The notes below the pieces were generated by a model. That model was given only the letters and a program-made list of their open reading frames with translations. It did not search any database and was not told the origin of the DNA. A program made the position numbers and the translations under genes. Shown here in pieces: positions 52,531 through 63,682 of a stretch of 64,000 bases of DNA (positions are counted from its first letter, which is position 1; every line of letters begins with the position of its first letter). The stretch is from Drosophila persimilis. Lineage: Eukaryota; Arthropoda; Insecta; Diptera; Drosophilidae. The stretch is taken from positions 496,001 to 560,000 of the forward strand of contig NW_020825313.1 in the NCBI RefSeq assembly GCF_003286085.1, given 5' to 3'.

Positions 52531-53020
52531 GAAATGAGCCTCGTAGTTTTATTATTCAATGTTCATGTATATTGTGATTGACCGATTTATACGCTCATGA
52601 TTGTAGTACACCGCCTAAGTAACTATTTTTACGCGCATAGCTGTGTTGTTGTTTACTCGGGTCCAGAACATAGCTGTAATGTTAACACACGCATGGCCAG
52701 ACCCGCAGCTGCACACGCACACAGCGATGCGTTCCGTTGTTTTGCATTGAGATCGTCGCGTCGAGTCGTATCGCGTGATCTTCCAATTCCCTTTTGCTCG
52801 ACTTCTTTTCGCGGAGTTGAGTCAGTAGAAACTTCTAGACGAAGCCGCCCGCACGCTTCCTTTGTACCGCAGTAGAAACTTCTAGACGAAACTGCCCGCA
52901 CGCATAGTTTGTACCGCCGCAGAAACGACCCCCCCGCTATAACCACCAATATTAAATAATCAATAAATAATAAATAAGCTCAAGATATAAACGATTATAC
53001 AGTCCACTAATTCATAACCA
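52525..53020 (+). repeat. 3' LTR of the BEL element
   Basis: After the purine-rich CAGGGGGGCCGGTA, TGTTGAGAAATGAGCC starts the LTR and TTCATAACCA is the proposed end. The end is inferred without a second copy. Inside, a 47-bp unit beginning CAGTAGAAACTTCTAGACG is tandemly duplicated at 52,823-52,869 and 52,870-52,916. Confidence 0.65.
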
Positions 53021-53577
53021 ATGGGTGTTCCGACCAAATTTCCTTACCGTTTCGTAGCCCGTAAGAATCAACATTTATATTCTATCTTTAAATTTTAATC
53101 TTTACCATTTCACATTTAATCAAATACTAGTTTATAAGTTTACCTGATCCTATTTCAAGGGAACCAGGCCCAGGTAGCCTATGGGAGGATACATTTACCC
53201 CGTATTTTTATGTATAATTTAGCTCCAATAAATATCATTATAATGTTTAACTAAACCCTTCTTATGATCTCCCCTTCCAAGCCCCTGTAGCGCGTATCGG
53301 CACACCAAGGGGTCATGGCCGACAGATAGATGTATGGAATGGCATGACCAATGTAGGGTGGGCAAGGGTTCCTCGAAACAGCTGAGGATCGTCCGTCTGT
53401 CTTATAGGTAATCCTCCGTGTTATGTGGTCATTTGTAGTGAACTCTGTCCGGTGAAGTGTATGGCTTGTTTTGTTCTTGCACGTTAAATTAAAAATAAAG
53501 AAAGTAAATGGCTTCGGACTATGGAAAAAAAAAGTAATAGTAATACCATCTCGCCCAAGTACTCGTTACTTATTAAA
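53021..53577. other. Unassigned DNA, possible retroelement 3' UTR
   Basis: Contains CCAATAAATATC (about 53,226), AAATAAAGAAAG (about 53,493) and a short poly-A (53,525), suggesting a processed 3' end on the plus strand. No coding sequence seen. Confidence 0.3.
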
Positions 53578-53773
53578 AGCTCTTATAGTGTTTGAGCACT
53601 AGGCTCTAATAGGGACGGACAGACAAACAGGGCTAAATCGACTCGGCTATTGATGCTGATCAAAACTATATATACTTTATGGGGTCGGAAACGATTCCTT
53701 CTGGACGTTACACACATCCACTTTTACCACAAATCTAATATACCCCAATACTAATTTTGAGTATCGGGTATAA
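53578..53773 (-). mobile_element. DINE-1-type Helitron, 5' end only (copy 14)
   Basis: Reverse-oriented end fragment, from TCTTATAGTGTTTGAGCAC to GAGTATCGGGTATAA. It is followed directly by the repeat at 53,776. Confidence 0.82.
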
Positions 53774-53775
53774 AA

Positions 53776-53955
53776 ATTGTGCGCACTGAAACAATTTTCA
53801 ACTTTGAGTGCTCATATCTTCTAAACGAAAAGTCCGAATTTGAAAGTTTAATTTTTAAAAGCTCTGGAAACTTCTCTATTAGATGCGTATATTCATTGTA
53901 TCCAAAGCGCTAAAAAAATCTCCGACTTTTGCCACCTCTTTTCGTCGAAATCGCC
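53776..53955 (+). repeat. Fragment related to the interior of the 658-1,275 transposon
   Basis: CAATTTTCAACTTTGAGTGC, ATATCTTCTAAAC and TTAGATGCGTATATTCA match, with divergence, about 975-1,080 and also 63,284-63,394. It shows that the interior of the inverted-repeat element belongs to a wider family. Confidence 0.65.
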
Positions 53956-53957
53956 CC

Positions 53958-54480
53958 TGTGCGACGATCCAACCCTAAAGTAGCAAACGCACACGGTCTG
54001 CCAACTGGAGGCGATGTGGGAGGGGGCCAAGCTGGAGGTTGTGGACCGGAAGCTTATCCCGTCCAAACCTAAGGCGAAGGTATTCTTCCCCATCACAATC
54101 CAGGGGGAGCGAGCGCTGAAGCTCCTTCATCGGCAAAACGCAAACGTGCCAACGACCGATTGGAGGATCTTACACATTGGTAGCCCACTACCCAACGAGG
54201 GGGGCCAATGTGTGATCATCCAAATAAATAAGGAAGCAGAGGGAAGATGGCGTGGGGCATGGGAAACGTCTACCTGCGCCTCAAAAAGCGCACACCCTAC
54301 AGGCAGGCGAGGTGGAAAGGGACTTAGGTCTCGAGTCCATCGTGGAGGCCGCCCAGGGTCTTGCGCTCGAAGACGCAGAGGAAGAAGAGGAGGACGATGA
54401 CCTGATAGTCAACACGTCAGTTGCAATTGAGCCAGCCACCCATGATGCTGAGAGTGCTGCAGCTCAACTTGCATAAAAGC
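53958..54480 (+). pseudogene. LOA ORF1 C-terminal part
   Basis: It enters at GACGATCCAACC, the same point at which ORF1 of the copy at 28,725 is cut. Frame 54,014-54,240 gives AKLEVVDRKLIPSKPKAKVF, TDWRILHIGSPLPNEGGQ and CVIIQINKEAE, the C-terminal domain of the LOA Gag-like protein. After a shift, an acidic tail follows (54,252-54,476, EDAEEEEEDDDLIV). Start of ORF1 and 5' UTR are missing. Confidence 0.75.
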
Positions 54481-55083
54481 AAGGTAGCGTATGGCTCATG
54501 ACAGAGCCGCACCACCCGACAAACTCAGAAGTCTGGTGACAAAAGCCGGCACCAAAAACCATTAACTCGTAATCGGGACGGACGCCACAATGTGTACTTT
54601 ATACTAGCAACTAATCTATATATAGCAAACGTTGGGGAGGAGCACACCTTCTTAGGTCCGACCTCATCCAACGTGCTAGACCTAACACTTGCAACGGGAA
54701 ACAGTACTATGGTATCTGGCTGGAGAGTCCTTGAAAGACCCTCCTTCTCAGATCATAAGTATATTCAGTTTAAGTGCTATTTCAAATACTCTTCGAAGGT
54801 AACAGTCTATAGAAACCCCCGGAATACAAACTGGGAAAAGTTTAAAAAGACAGTTACTTCGAAGCTCGCGAGTCCGTGCACAGTGAAATCCGCGGAGGAC
54901 ATACAGAAGTCTCTAGAGACCCTAACCAACGCGTTACTGGACGCCTACCACACATCGTGCAAACCCTCGAGGATGAAGAAGAGGTCCAAGCCACTCTGGT
55001 GGAACCGGGATCTCTCTATTCAAAGGAACAACCTCAAGCAACTCAACCTCAACCAAATAAGCGAACGAAGGGATCGTCTATGA
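54442..55083 (+). pseudogene. LOA ORF2 endonuclease remnants
   Basis: ATG-ATG at 54,439-54,444 starts LRVLQLNLHKSKVAY, the endonuclease opening, overlapping the end of ORF1 in another frame. It breaks within 20 codons. About 480 bp of endonuclease are missing before the frame at 54,592, which has LDLTLATGN and SFSDHKYIQF (SDH active-site motif), followed by KPLWWNRDLSIQRNNLKQ, the linker. This shows what the copy at 29,620 has lost. Confidence 0.78.
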
Positions 55084-57515
55084 GGAATACAGACTCCCAC
55101 TTAGGAGCTACAAGAAGAAAATACGCAAAGCACAACGGAACTCGTGGAGGACCTTCTTCTCCAACATCGAGAAAGTACCAGAAACCGCACGGCTTCGGAA
55201 GCTGCTCTCTAAGCAGCCTACCATACAAAGCCAATTAAAACTAGACGACGGACAGTGGCCAGAGGGCAGTGATGAAGCCCTAACAGCACTAATGGAGGAG
55301 AATTTCCCTGGCTGCACCGAGGTCGCTGATGCCAAAGAGCACCAGGACCTAGCAACCGAGGAGCAACACCCCAAACAGATCTATTAACCACTAAGCGCAT
55401 CTACTGGGCAACAGACTCCTTTGCACAAAAGCACCAGGACTGAACGGGGTATTCTCAGCCATGATGCAGGTAACCAAAGCGGCGATTACCCCATGGCTTT
55501 CCGCAATATTCACACCTTGTCTAAGTACAGGCTACATCCCTGTCCCAAAGGCAGGAAAGTGCAGCCATGCGAGTCCCAAGGATTACAGACCGATAGCCTT
55601 ACCTCCTTTATCCTAAAAACACTAGAAAAGCTGTTGGATTTACACATCAGGAATGATGTCAACAAACCAACACGCCTACACCAAAGAGAAATCAGTGGAG
55701 ACGGTACTACATTCGCTAGCATCCACCATCGAGAGCGCCCTTCACAATAAAAAGTATGCACTGGAGGCATTTGTTGACATCTCCGGAGCATTCAACAACG
55801 TGGCCACAACCGCAATAACAAGTCGCCTAGAAGCGAATAACATACACCCAGCAATCAACGTTTGGATCAAAAACCTCCTAAGTTATAGACTGGTGCAATC
55901 GGAGTGGGGCACCGCTTCCATGGTTAAGACGGCACACAGAGGCACACCTCAGGGTGGAGTCCTGTCGCCACTACTGTGGAATTTGGTGGTCGACGACCTC
56001 ATTAAGAGATTTGAAAGGAAGGCCCCAAAGATAAAAGCTTATGCAGATGACATAAGCATTCTTATTACGGGTGTATGTCCATCGACCCTCAGCTCCTTAA
56101 TGGAGCGTACACTCAGGGAGATACGTGAGTGGGCGGAAGAGGTAGGACTCAGTATCAATGCGGACAAGACGGACCTCATCCTCTTTACCAAGAGGTACAA
56201 AGTACCGATATGGACCCCCACGAAAATTGACCAAACTAGGCTGACTCCAAATCACAGGTGAAATACCTAGGCATAGTACTGGACAGCAAGCTGGCATGGA
56301 GACCCAATGTAGTGGAAAGGGTGAAGAAGGCCACCATTGCGCTTTATGCATCCAAGAAGATGCTCAGCAGCACATGGGGCCTGTCACCTGCTCTGATGAA
56401 CTGGATTTACATCTCGGTGGTACGACCAACTCTGCTGTATGGAGTCTTAGTGTGGTGGCAAGCTACCGGAAAGAAAACGTATCATAAGCTTATGGAAAAG
56501 ACTCAGCGACAGGCTTTGCTCTGTATCACAGGGGCGCTGAGGTCAACACCAACAAAAGCACTCGAAACCTTACTTGGAACCTTACCTCATCGCTTCAGGA
56601 AATCTGTCGCCACAAGGATACGGGCATAGTTCAATTGGCAGGGAAATGACCAGATCAACTGATTGCATGACCCCCCAAACTAGCATCGACGTCAAAACAA
56701 CCGCATCTTTGGGACCTGAAGACTGGAAAATCGGTAGAGACCAAACTGAGCACCTCAATATATATACGGACGGCTCCAAGATGGACGAAGGAGTAGGAGC
56801 GGGGCTATATTGTAGAGACCCTGAGATAAGGCTGTCATATAAGCTACCGGACCATTTCAGCATATTCCATGCGGTCGTTCGCGGTTAGTTCCAGAAGAGT
56901 CCTGGCGAGCTGGGAGGCACTACATACCCTAAGCACGACAAAGTCTCTGCGGATCTATTGGGTTCCCAGTCACCAAGGCATCGAAGGAAACGAGGCGGCG
57001 GACGTACTAAGGAAGGCGTCGGGCTTTAGAATAAGAGGACCGAGAACGTGCCTGTGTCCCTTAGAACACTGCAAAGCGATCTAGAGAAGCAGGCCAGATC
57101 ACAAACCGAAAGCAGATGGAGGAGTACCACCACCTGCAGAACCTCGAAAATAATGTGCAAGGAACGCAATGAGAAACTTAGCCACTACCTACTGCACCTA
57201 CCACGAAAGGACTGTAGATTGTTAGTGGGAATACTAACAGGTCATTGCCTGGCTGCTGCACATGCAACAAAGCTAGGCATCACCAACAGAGACAGTTGTA
57301 GGAAATGCGATGAACCTGTGGCGAAACCCTGGAACATCTCATCTGCAACTGTCCGGCTCTCTCAAGGGTAAGGAGGAGATACCTCGGCGCCCCAGTGCTG
57401 GCATCACTTGAAGATGCCTCCAAGAGGACGCCACAGGAACTGCTGGCCTATGCTAAAAAAAAACCTCGATTCTCGGGGACTTTAAAACCACCTGAACACT
57501 CCCGCGATGGTTCCT
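55084..57515 (+). pseudogene. LOA RT, RNase H and 3' part, broken
   Basis: Best-preserved frame 55,653-56,261 includes AFVDISGAFNNV, GTPQGGVLSPLLWNL and YADD. It is preceded and followed by small deletions and shifts (near 55,425, 55,560, 55,650 and 56,255). Frame 56,258-56,629 covers the thumb. A deletion at about 56,577 removes some 60 bp relative to 28,467-32,438. RNase H YTDGSKMDEG is at about 56,760-56,790; a deletion near 56,867 removes its Glu motif. The knuckle region ends at about 57,370 out of frame. Confidence 0.83.
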
Positions 57516-57890
57516 TCCCCCGACATATGAATATAAGAACCCTTTACTAAACTACAACGCCTCGTACAACACCCCGCATATATTATTTACCAACACCCCC
57601 CTCCACACATAGCCACCGATCGAAACGCGCCGACTCCATAGCGCTGACCAACCACACCAGGTCACACCAACAGGCGTATAAATATACGCCGGCCTGAACC
57701 AGAAGGCAGCTCACGCAGAAACCCGGCTCAGAGTACAGACGTTTTACTGGGAGCTTACGAGAGATACCGGCGATCAGTAGAGTTATCAAACTAATCCAAT
57801 TTAAAGTGCTAAGATATTCGTCATAAAGTGTCTAATTATAAGAATAATATCCAATTGCGTAAGTTCATTCTTTATTGTTCCATAGATTTT
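57516..57890 (+). repeat. Possible solo LTR
   Basis: Contains GGCGTATAAATATACG (TATA-like, about 57,674), and CACCCCCCTCCACACATAGC resembles the LTR at about 37,210-37,228. GTGCTAAGATATTCGTC and TTCATTCTTTATTG give it the look of an R-U5 end. Boundaries and target duplications were not found. Confidence 0.4.
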
Positions 57891-58554
57891 AACAAATTGG
57901 AGAACGTTCCATGAGTGGAACGTGCCCTCTCTGATGAAAAGTGGCTGCGCATCTTATATTTAGCAAGGAGCATAGGAACTGGACCACGGAAGATTGTAAG
58001 AAGGTAATTGTGTCAGATATACCAAAATAAACCGTTTTCAGTTTGATCGAAATAAATACTACTGGCACAGCTCAAGTGGAAAGCTGAAAAATCATCAGGT
58101 CAAGGAAACAATAAAGCATGGAAAAGCATTGAAAATCGATGGGCTCTGTTTAAAAAACATTGGAAAAGTACGAGTTTGTACCGAAAGGATTCGGTGAGTC
58201 TTTGGGGGCGCGTGAAGTCGGAGTGGCGCATGATACCTTGCCAGCACCTATTAAATTTAGTCGCGAGTATGTCAATACTTATTCGGAATATGATAAAAGC
58301 TAAGGCCCTTGGGAACAAATATTTTTAAAAAATTATTAAAGTACAAAAATTTGAAACGTGCAAAAGTGGATACATGCTCTTTTTTTGAACAAATTAAACT
58401 CTCTCAAGGAAAAGGATCTCTTTGAATTGAAATTATTGTCATTTTTATTATAACTAAAAAAAAGAACCTAAAATAAAACATCATATCATTTTTTAAGATT
58501 TAAAAGTGAAAAGTGATAAACATGTATCCACATGTGCTCGCCACTATATATCAA
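57891..58554. other. Unassigned DNA
   Basis: AT-rich with one 72-codon antisense frame (58,318-58,100) lacking recognisable motifs. No repeats seen apart from GAACGTTCCATGAGTGGAACG, a short inverted repeat at about 57,902-57,922. Confidence 0.3.
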
Positions 58555-59013
58555 AGCTCCCAAATAACTGTTGACACTTTCGGCGTGTCTGATAAAAACC
58601 TCTCATTAACGGACACATTGAGAAAATGGACTGAAAAGACCCGATCAAATCTGTTTTTGCTCAACTCGCTCTTCGCTCAAGCAAAGACCGATTTCTTCAA
58701 TTCTCTTTTGTTCCTGTATTTCACTGAGCATCTTATCGCGAGCAAACGAACAAAGTGTCTTTTGCGTATGTATGCGTACTTGTACGTGCGATGCTTATGG
58801 CAAACGATAAATTTTTGTGAATTCTATACGGTTTGACTATTGGAGCTTAAAATGAATAGTGAAAAGCAAAACGAAAATGTTCGTTTGCCAATTTTGCAAA
58901 TAAATATACATATTACAATACAATAGCCCAAAAGATGCGGAAAACATGAATAAATAAACATATACACGAAAAAAACTAAAAACAATTTACTCAGACACTT
59001 TTTTGGTTCTGCT
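58555..59013 (+). repeat. 459-bp LTR-like interspersed repeat, copy 2
   Basis: Matches 49,468-49,926 with only a few substitutions (for example CTCATTAACGG for CTCATTGACGG, and CTTATGG for CTTCTGG). Sequence on both sides differs from copy 1, so the boundaries are sharp. Confidence 0.65.
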
Positions 59014-59534
59014 CATCTGCTCAGTAAGAGACCGTGTCTTCGTGGTCTTTTTCGGTTTTGTCAGTGACGAGACAGCAAAGGGAAAAAGGGTTGACCGTCG
59101 TTTGCGAGCTATGATAATAAGACGCCATTACTTTATAAATGAGATTGCAGCCGTGTTCATCAATAAAGTCGTTATGTTTGTGTATTCGGCTGGAAATGAT
59201 TTCATTGGATTGTATTTCCATAGGGAAACGAACACAATGGCTCTAGCGGATGAATTAAAATGGGCAATTTCACCTTGCCACCAGCGCAGCATATGCCAGG
59301 TTTCCGATTGAAACCTCAATGCATTTCAATACTGGCATACCACAGAAAATGAACCGAAATCAATCAGAAGATCTTTGTCGGCGATTGCGGAATAATTTCC
59401 GAAAGCAGCGCGATTCAAGTCTACATTTACGACTGGTCTTCTTCCAGTAACATTTTGTCGAATTTGAGGTGGTAAATGTGCAGCGCCAACGTGTGCAAGT
59501 TTGAAACCGATCTCCGATTAAACAATTGTTGTCG
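59014..59534. other. Unassigned DNA
   Basis: A 102-codon frame at 59,003-59,311 is open and hydrophobic in part, but matches nothing I know and starts inside the repeat. Possibly chance or part of the copia-like remnant that follows. Confidence 0.3.
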
Positions 59535-59957
59535 TAAAAATGACGGAAGACATGAATGCACAGGAATATTTGCACAAACTCCATGTGGTACACGAGGCTT
59601 TAGCAGAGGGCAGCATAAAGGTTGATGATATCAGTTGTTTTGCTAAACTGTCTACCTAAATTCTTTAAAAGATTTGTTGCTGTTCTTAAAATACAAAAAT
59701 TTGTGAAGGAGGCAAGAAGATAACGTTAGCAAAAAAATCTCATGCAGCAAGGGCCCTGCATGTGTCAGGCCAAAAAGGGTTTTAATTGCGGAAAAGAAAG
59801 GCACTTTAAACCAGAATATCGGGTCACAAAGAGGAAGCTAACGACAAGAGCGCAAGCAGTAAACGAGTCAATGCTTTGTGCACCGAAATATACAAAAGTG
59901 GAACCTGAGAAATATCAGATTCACGGCAAAATGTTGTATCGGCTACAAGAGCTTTAA
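59535..59957 (+). pseudogene. Decayed Ty1/copia-type gag
   Basis: MTEDMNAQEYLHKLHVVHEA (from about 59,538) and DDISCFAKL, then after stops a knuckle-like CQAKKGFNCGKERHFKPEYR (about 59,767-59,820). A CCHC would be FNCGKxxHFxxxC; the last Cys is Tyr here. The order (helical Gag, then knuckle) fits a copia-type Gag remnant. No protease or integrase follows. Confidence 0.55.
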
Positions 59958-60090
59958 ACAATAGTAAGTTGTAGTTTTTGAATAAAAATAAAATCTTAAG
60001 TGGAAACAAATACAAGCTTAAATCGGCTTGCAACATGTTGGGCCATCCACTATTCACATTGTTAGCGGAAGAAATTAAATTCTCACTTAA

Positions 60091-60412
60091 TTGTACCCGA
60101 TACTCAAAAAGAGTATAGGGGTATATTAGATTTGTGGTGAAAGTGGATGTATGTAACTCCCGAAAGGAAGCGTTTCCGACCCCATAAGAACTAGAGTAAC
60201 GACAATTTGTATACAGACTTCTGTGATATGTCACTGCTAAAAGGAACACATCAATTTGTAGTGTGCGTAGCCACAGCGACACGTTCAGAAACACGTTTTC
60301 TATCTCTCCCACACGCACTCTTTGTCGCTCAATCTAGCCGTACTGACTATGTATCGTGTATAATTGTAGAGTTGCGGTTGCAGCAGCAACTCACAACGTT
60401 CCCCCTCTTTTT
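60091..60412 (+). mobile_element. DINE-1-type Helitron, miniature with both ends (copy 15)
   Basis: Only 322 bp. It has the 5' end GTACCCGATACTCAAAAAGAG plus partner, and jumps from GACCCCATAA to AACTAGAG, losing the AGCCGAGTCG block and the microsatellite. It jumps again to AAAGGAACACATCAATTTG and retains the 3' hairpin GAGTTGCGG-TTGCAG-CAGCAACTC and ACAACGTTCCCCCTC. Confidence 0.82.
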
Positions 60413-61173
60413 GCTTTCGATTTAATAAATTTATGTCTGGTGGTGTTTTTAGAGTGTATGAGTTTCGTTGTGTTAGTTCTTTTACTGGTTTGTTGGTTTC
60501 ATATAATAGGTTTTAGATAGGTGTCATGCGAAATTCTCCTAGTGCTGAGCTAAAGGTAGTTTTAAATTTATTTAGTCTTCATTTTAGTATGTGTCCATAA
60601 GTGTGTAGTGGATTTTAGAAATTATTATCGCTTTTGTTACGTTTTGTTGCAGTTGGATTTTTGCCTGGCTAGCCATTTTATGATATTAAATTTGTTGGCG
60701 CGTGCTGGGACGAGGGCCTTAATGTGTAAGTTTTGAGTAATGTATTATGTCGGTGTTTTTGTAGGTTACTATGGAATTGCACACTTTTTGTGAAAGAGAT
60801 GATGAAGTCTGTGATCTTTGTTTTGTTAAACACTTTGTCTAATAGTTGGCTGTGTTTTGGTTGTGTTTCGAAATTGACTTGCATAGTTAGAAACCACCAC
60901 AATCTATTTGAGATGATTTTTTCAAAACTTTTCCTGTGGGGCAGTTTATTTAGATGTTTTTTGTGCAATTTACAAGGTAAGAACATGCCGGTAAGGCACA
61001 AGCTGTAGTATTTTTAGTTGTTCCGTTTATGCAACGCTTTTGCAAACATTGTTTTCCAATAAGAATAACTCAAAGTCGGGCTTTTTTGGCATAGTGCGAT
61101 GGGCACGACTTAGTGCAAAGTTCACCCAAGCGAGATTTATTGCCTGTCGTTTTGCACATTTTGAACTTTTTTG
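60413..61173. other. Unassigned DNA
   Basis: A/T-rich with frames on both strands (60,733-61,008; 61,001-60,678) that mirror each other. The antisense one has Asn/His/Lys-rich text, and neither carries recognisable motifs. No repeat with the rest of the window. Confidence 0.3.
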
Positions 61174-61430
61174 TTATACCCGATACTAAAAAAAGAGTAA
61201 GGGGTATATTATATTTGTGCACAAAATGGATGTGTGTAACACACAGAAGGAAGCGGTTCCGACCCCATAAAGTATATATATTCTTGATAGGCATCAATAG
61301 CCGAGTAGATAGAGCCATGTCTGTCTGACTATAAGAGCTACAGCAACGAAATTTTGTATCTAGACACTCCTGACTATATCTTTCAGACTTCAAAATTTGA
61401 ATCAGATCGGATCATTATTATAGCCAGACG
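61174..61430 (+). mobile_element. DINE-1-type Helitron, diverged 5' part (copy 16)
   Basis: TATACCCGATACTAAAAAAAG, CGACCCCATAAAGTATATAT and AGCCGAGTAGATAGAGCC with a much reduced tetranucleotide tract. It is cut at TATTATAGCCAGACGG. Its divergence suggests an old copy. Confidence 0.78.
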
Positions 61431-62034
61431 GAAAAAAGGACATGGACAGGGATACAGTTAGGACTTAAGGTTAAACTGACCACTGCCAACTCCGCGTATC
61501 CGCGGCTCAATCGTCCCTCTCCAATCTTAAACTGGCTGCTACTACGGCGTACCTTGGTGACACAGCTTTCCAAGTCCGATAACCGATTGTCTTCCCTCCT
61601 GGAAACCATTGCTAGCACTCCGCTGTAAGTCCTACCGGAATGCCCTATGACCACGCTTGTCGAGCGCGACGTGCTGCCTTTCGAGCACAGGACTTGAGCG
61701 CAAGCCTTCCTTCCTGGCGCTTCTGCGCGCTGCTGTTGCTCCTTGCGCATCACTCTTTTCGCCATGTTGATGGTCTGGTCTGCACCTCGTCCTGGATTTT
61801 CCCCAGCTCCAAGAGGTTCTTGAGGCAGGTAGCTTCCTGGTAGGACTTGCTCTTCTTGGGCGGCGTTTTCCTCTGAGAGCTTTCCGACCTGGCTAAGTCC
61901 CGAAACCTTTCGGGTCCCGCTGCTGCTGTAGGTGACGCGGGTACCGGCGATCGGGCGAGCTTGCTGCCTTTCAGAAAGCCAACTTTTTCTCCTCCTCCAT
62001 TCCTACTGCTCTTATGTTGCTGATGGAATTTCAA
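61418..62034 (-). pseudogene. ORF1-like remnant, family unknown
   Basis: The minus strand reads from 62,034 (MKFHQQHKSSRNGGG; RKTPPKKSKSYQEATCLKNL, then LELGKIQDEV) into a second frame (61,765-61,418). G/C-rich codons and a basic, low-complexity N-terminus followed by a helical segment resemble Gag-like ORF1 of R1/LOA-type non-LTR elements. I see no knuckle or major homology motif, so this is a guess from composition. It is bracketed by DINE fragments (61,174 and 62,163). Confidence 0.4.
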
Positions 62035-62162
62035 TTTGAAATGTTAAATTTGAAATTTGAGGTGACGCGCAACTCCAACACTCTAGCAACCCTGTGTCGT
62101 TCAAGGCTGTCCGGCAACACCGTCCGTAATGACGTGCTACGATGAAAACAGAAAAAAAAAAA

Positions 62163-62318
62163 TCGAGGGGGAACGTTGTGAACTGCTGCTACGGCCGCAA
62201 CTCTACATTTATACCCGATACTTATTCATGATGGCTTTTCTCGGACAGACGGCGCACACGCTCACGACGAAGAGTATGTGAAAGAGAGAGACGGAAAATA
62301 AGTAAGCGCATGAACGGC
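62163..62318 (-). mobile_element. DINE-1-type Helitron, 3' end (copy 17)
   Basis: CGAGGGGGAACGTTGTGAACTGCTGCTACGG-type 3' end in reverse orientation through ACCCGATACTTATTC to GAAAATAAGTAAGCG. It then stops at GGCGCACAGTGGGAC, which starts another repeat. Confidence 0.78.
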
Positions 62319-63283
62319 GCACAGTGGGACATTTGGCCGTTTTAGATTGCTAAATTATTAACTTCTGAACGAATAGTTATCTTCATGAAACAAACGCATT
62401 TTTTAAAATTAAATCAGTTAAACTAAATCATGCTACAATGTCCAAAAGCTTCACAATAATGTGTTAAAGTTTAACCTTGTTGCCGGTGCACATTTTCCTA
62501 TGTAAAATGCTCAATTTGTATTTTTTTTGTTTAAATCGATAGAGTACTTTTAATGGTAAATTTTACTAAAAAAAATATTATTTTCGATTAATTTTCAACT
62601 TAACCTAATCTACAAAAATTTTAATTACAAACAATTTTTTTTTAACTGAAAGTTGTTTGAATCTTTTTGTTTCTGTAAAATAATTCTCCACTTTCTGTTT
62701 AGTGGCAAGAATATCTAAGCATTCACTAAGCATTTTTGAAAGAATAATTGCTCGCCGATTTATTTTGTGATCTCACATATCTAATGGATGAAATATATGG
62801 ATCTGAAGAGACTGTCAACATGTTGAAAAGATCTTGGTTTTGCTTAATTCGAGATGTCTTGCACGAATTCATATTCCAGCTTTTTAAAATCTTTGCTTTC
62901 CGTTTCCTGAACTTCCTCTAACATCTCTCCAATTGGTAGGCTATGGTGTTCAATTAAAATTGACCATGCTGGGCTGTCCGATACTAAATTTATTTCATTT
63001 ACAGTGGTTGAATTTCTAAGTATCTCAAACAACTTCGTATTTTTTCATAGCCATTTTAACGAAAATTTAATTCTTAAATTATATATACGTAGCTGAATCC
63101 TTAAAAAGTCAAAATATAACTATAGAGCTGTGATAAAAATTAATTCAATAAATACACATATGTACATACATACATATGTACCTTTCTAACTCTACAAAAA
63201 GGTAGAAATAATAGCCGTTCGGCTTCCATACCGATTTACCTGCCACAACCTCGCCCGAAAAACTGTCAAAATATGATTTTATA
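62319..63283. other. AT-rich DNA with a short repeat piece
   Basis: CACAGTGGGACATTTGGCC and TTGCTAAATTATTAA (about 62,320-62,365) resemble about 898-940 inside the 658-1,275 transposon. The rest is A/T-rich. A 62-codon minus frame (63,032-62,844) has an acidic, helical look without known relatives. Confidence 0.4.
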
Positions 63284-63394
63284 TTGAAGCCTGAAATTCG
63301 ATTTTTAAAAGTTCTGGAAAATTCTTTATTAGATGCGTATATTCATTTTATCCAAAGCGATCAAAAAATCTTCGACTTTCTTGCACTCTTTGAG
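63284..63394 (+). repeat. Fragment of the 1360-like interior repeat
   Basis: TTTTTAAAAGTTCTGGAAA and TTAGATGCGTATATTCA with TTATCCAAAGCG match 53,835-53,915 closely and 1,040-1,075 distantly. As at 53,773, it lies next to a DINE fragment. Confidence 0.6.
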
Positions 63395-63565
63395 AACTAG
63401 ACATCAAATAAGAAGGGCAGACGGACAGATAGAAATGGGTCTATCGACTCGGATATTGCTACTGATCAGGAATGCTTTATGGGATCGGAAACGTCAACCT
63501 TCTGGGCGTTACACACATCTATTTTCCCTAAAAATCTAAAATACTCCTATACTTTTTTTGAGTTT
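63395..63565 (-). mobile_element. DINE-1-type Helitron, diverged 5' end (copy 18)
   Basis: CAGACGGACAGATAG, TCGACTCGGATATTGCTACTG, GGATCGGAAACG and GCGTTACACACATC in reverse orientation, ending around TTTGAGTTTTTAA. It is strongly diverged. Confidence 0.72.
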
Positions 63566-63682
63566 TTAAAAACCCAAACATAAATACATAAAGAGATTTA
63601 TAAAATAACAACAAACCCAAACACGTGCTGCCCACCAAATAGGAACGCTCGGCTGCGGCGACGAAGCCCAATTTAATCAAGA

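Noticed and set aside
60678..61008. Overlapping 91- and 107-codon ORFs on opposite strands
   Set aside because: Mutual mirror images in AT-rich DNA without motifs; neither can be preferred.
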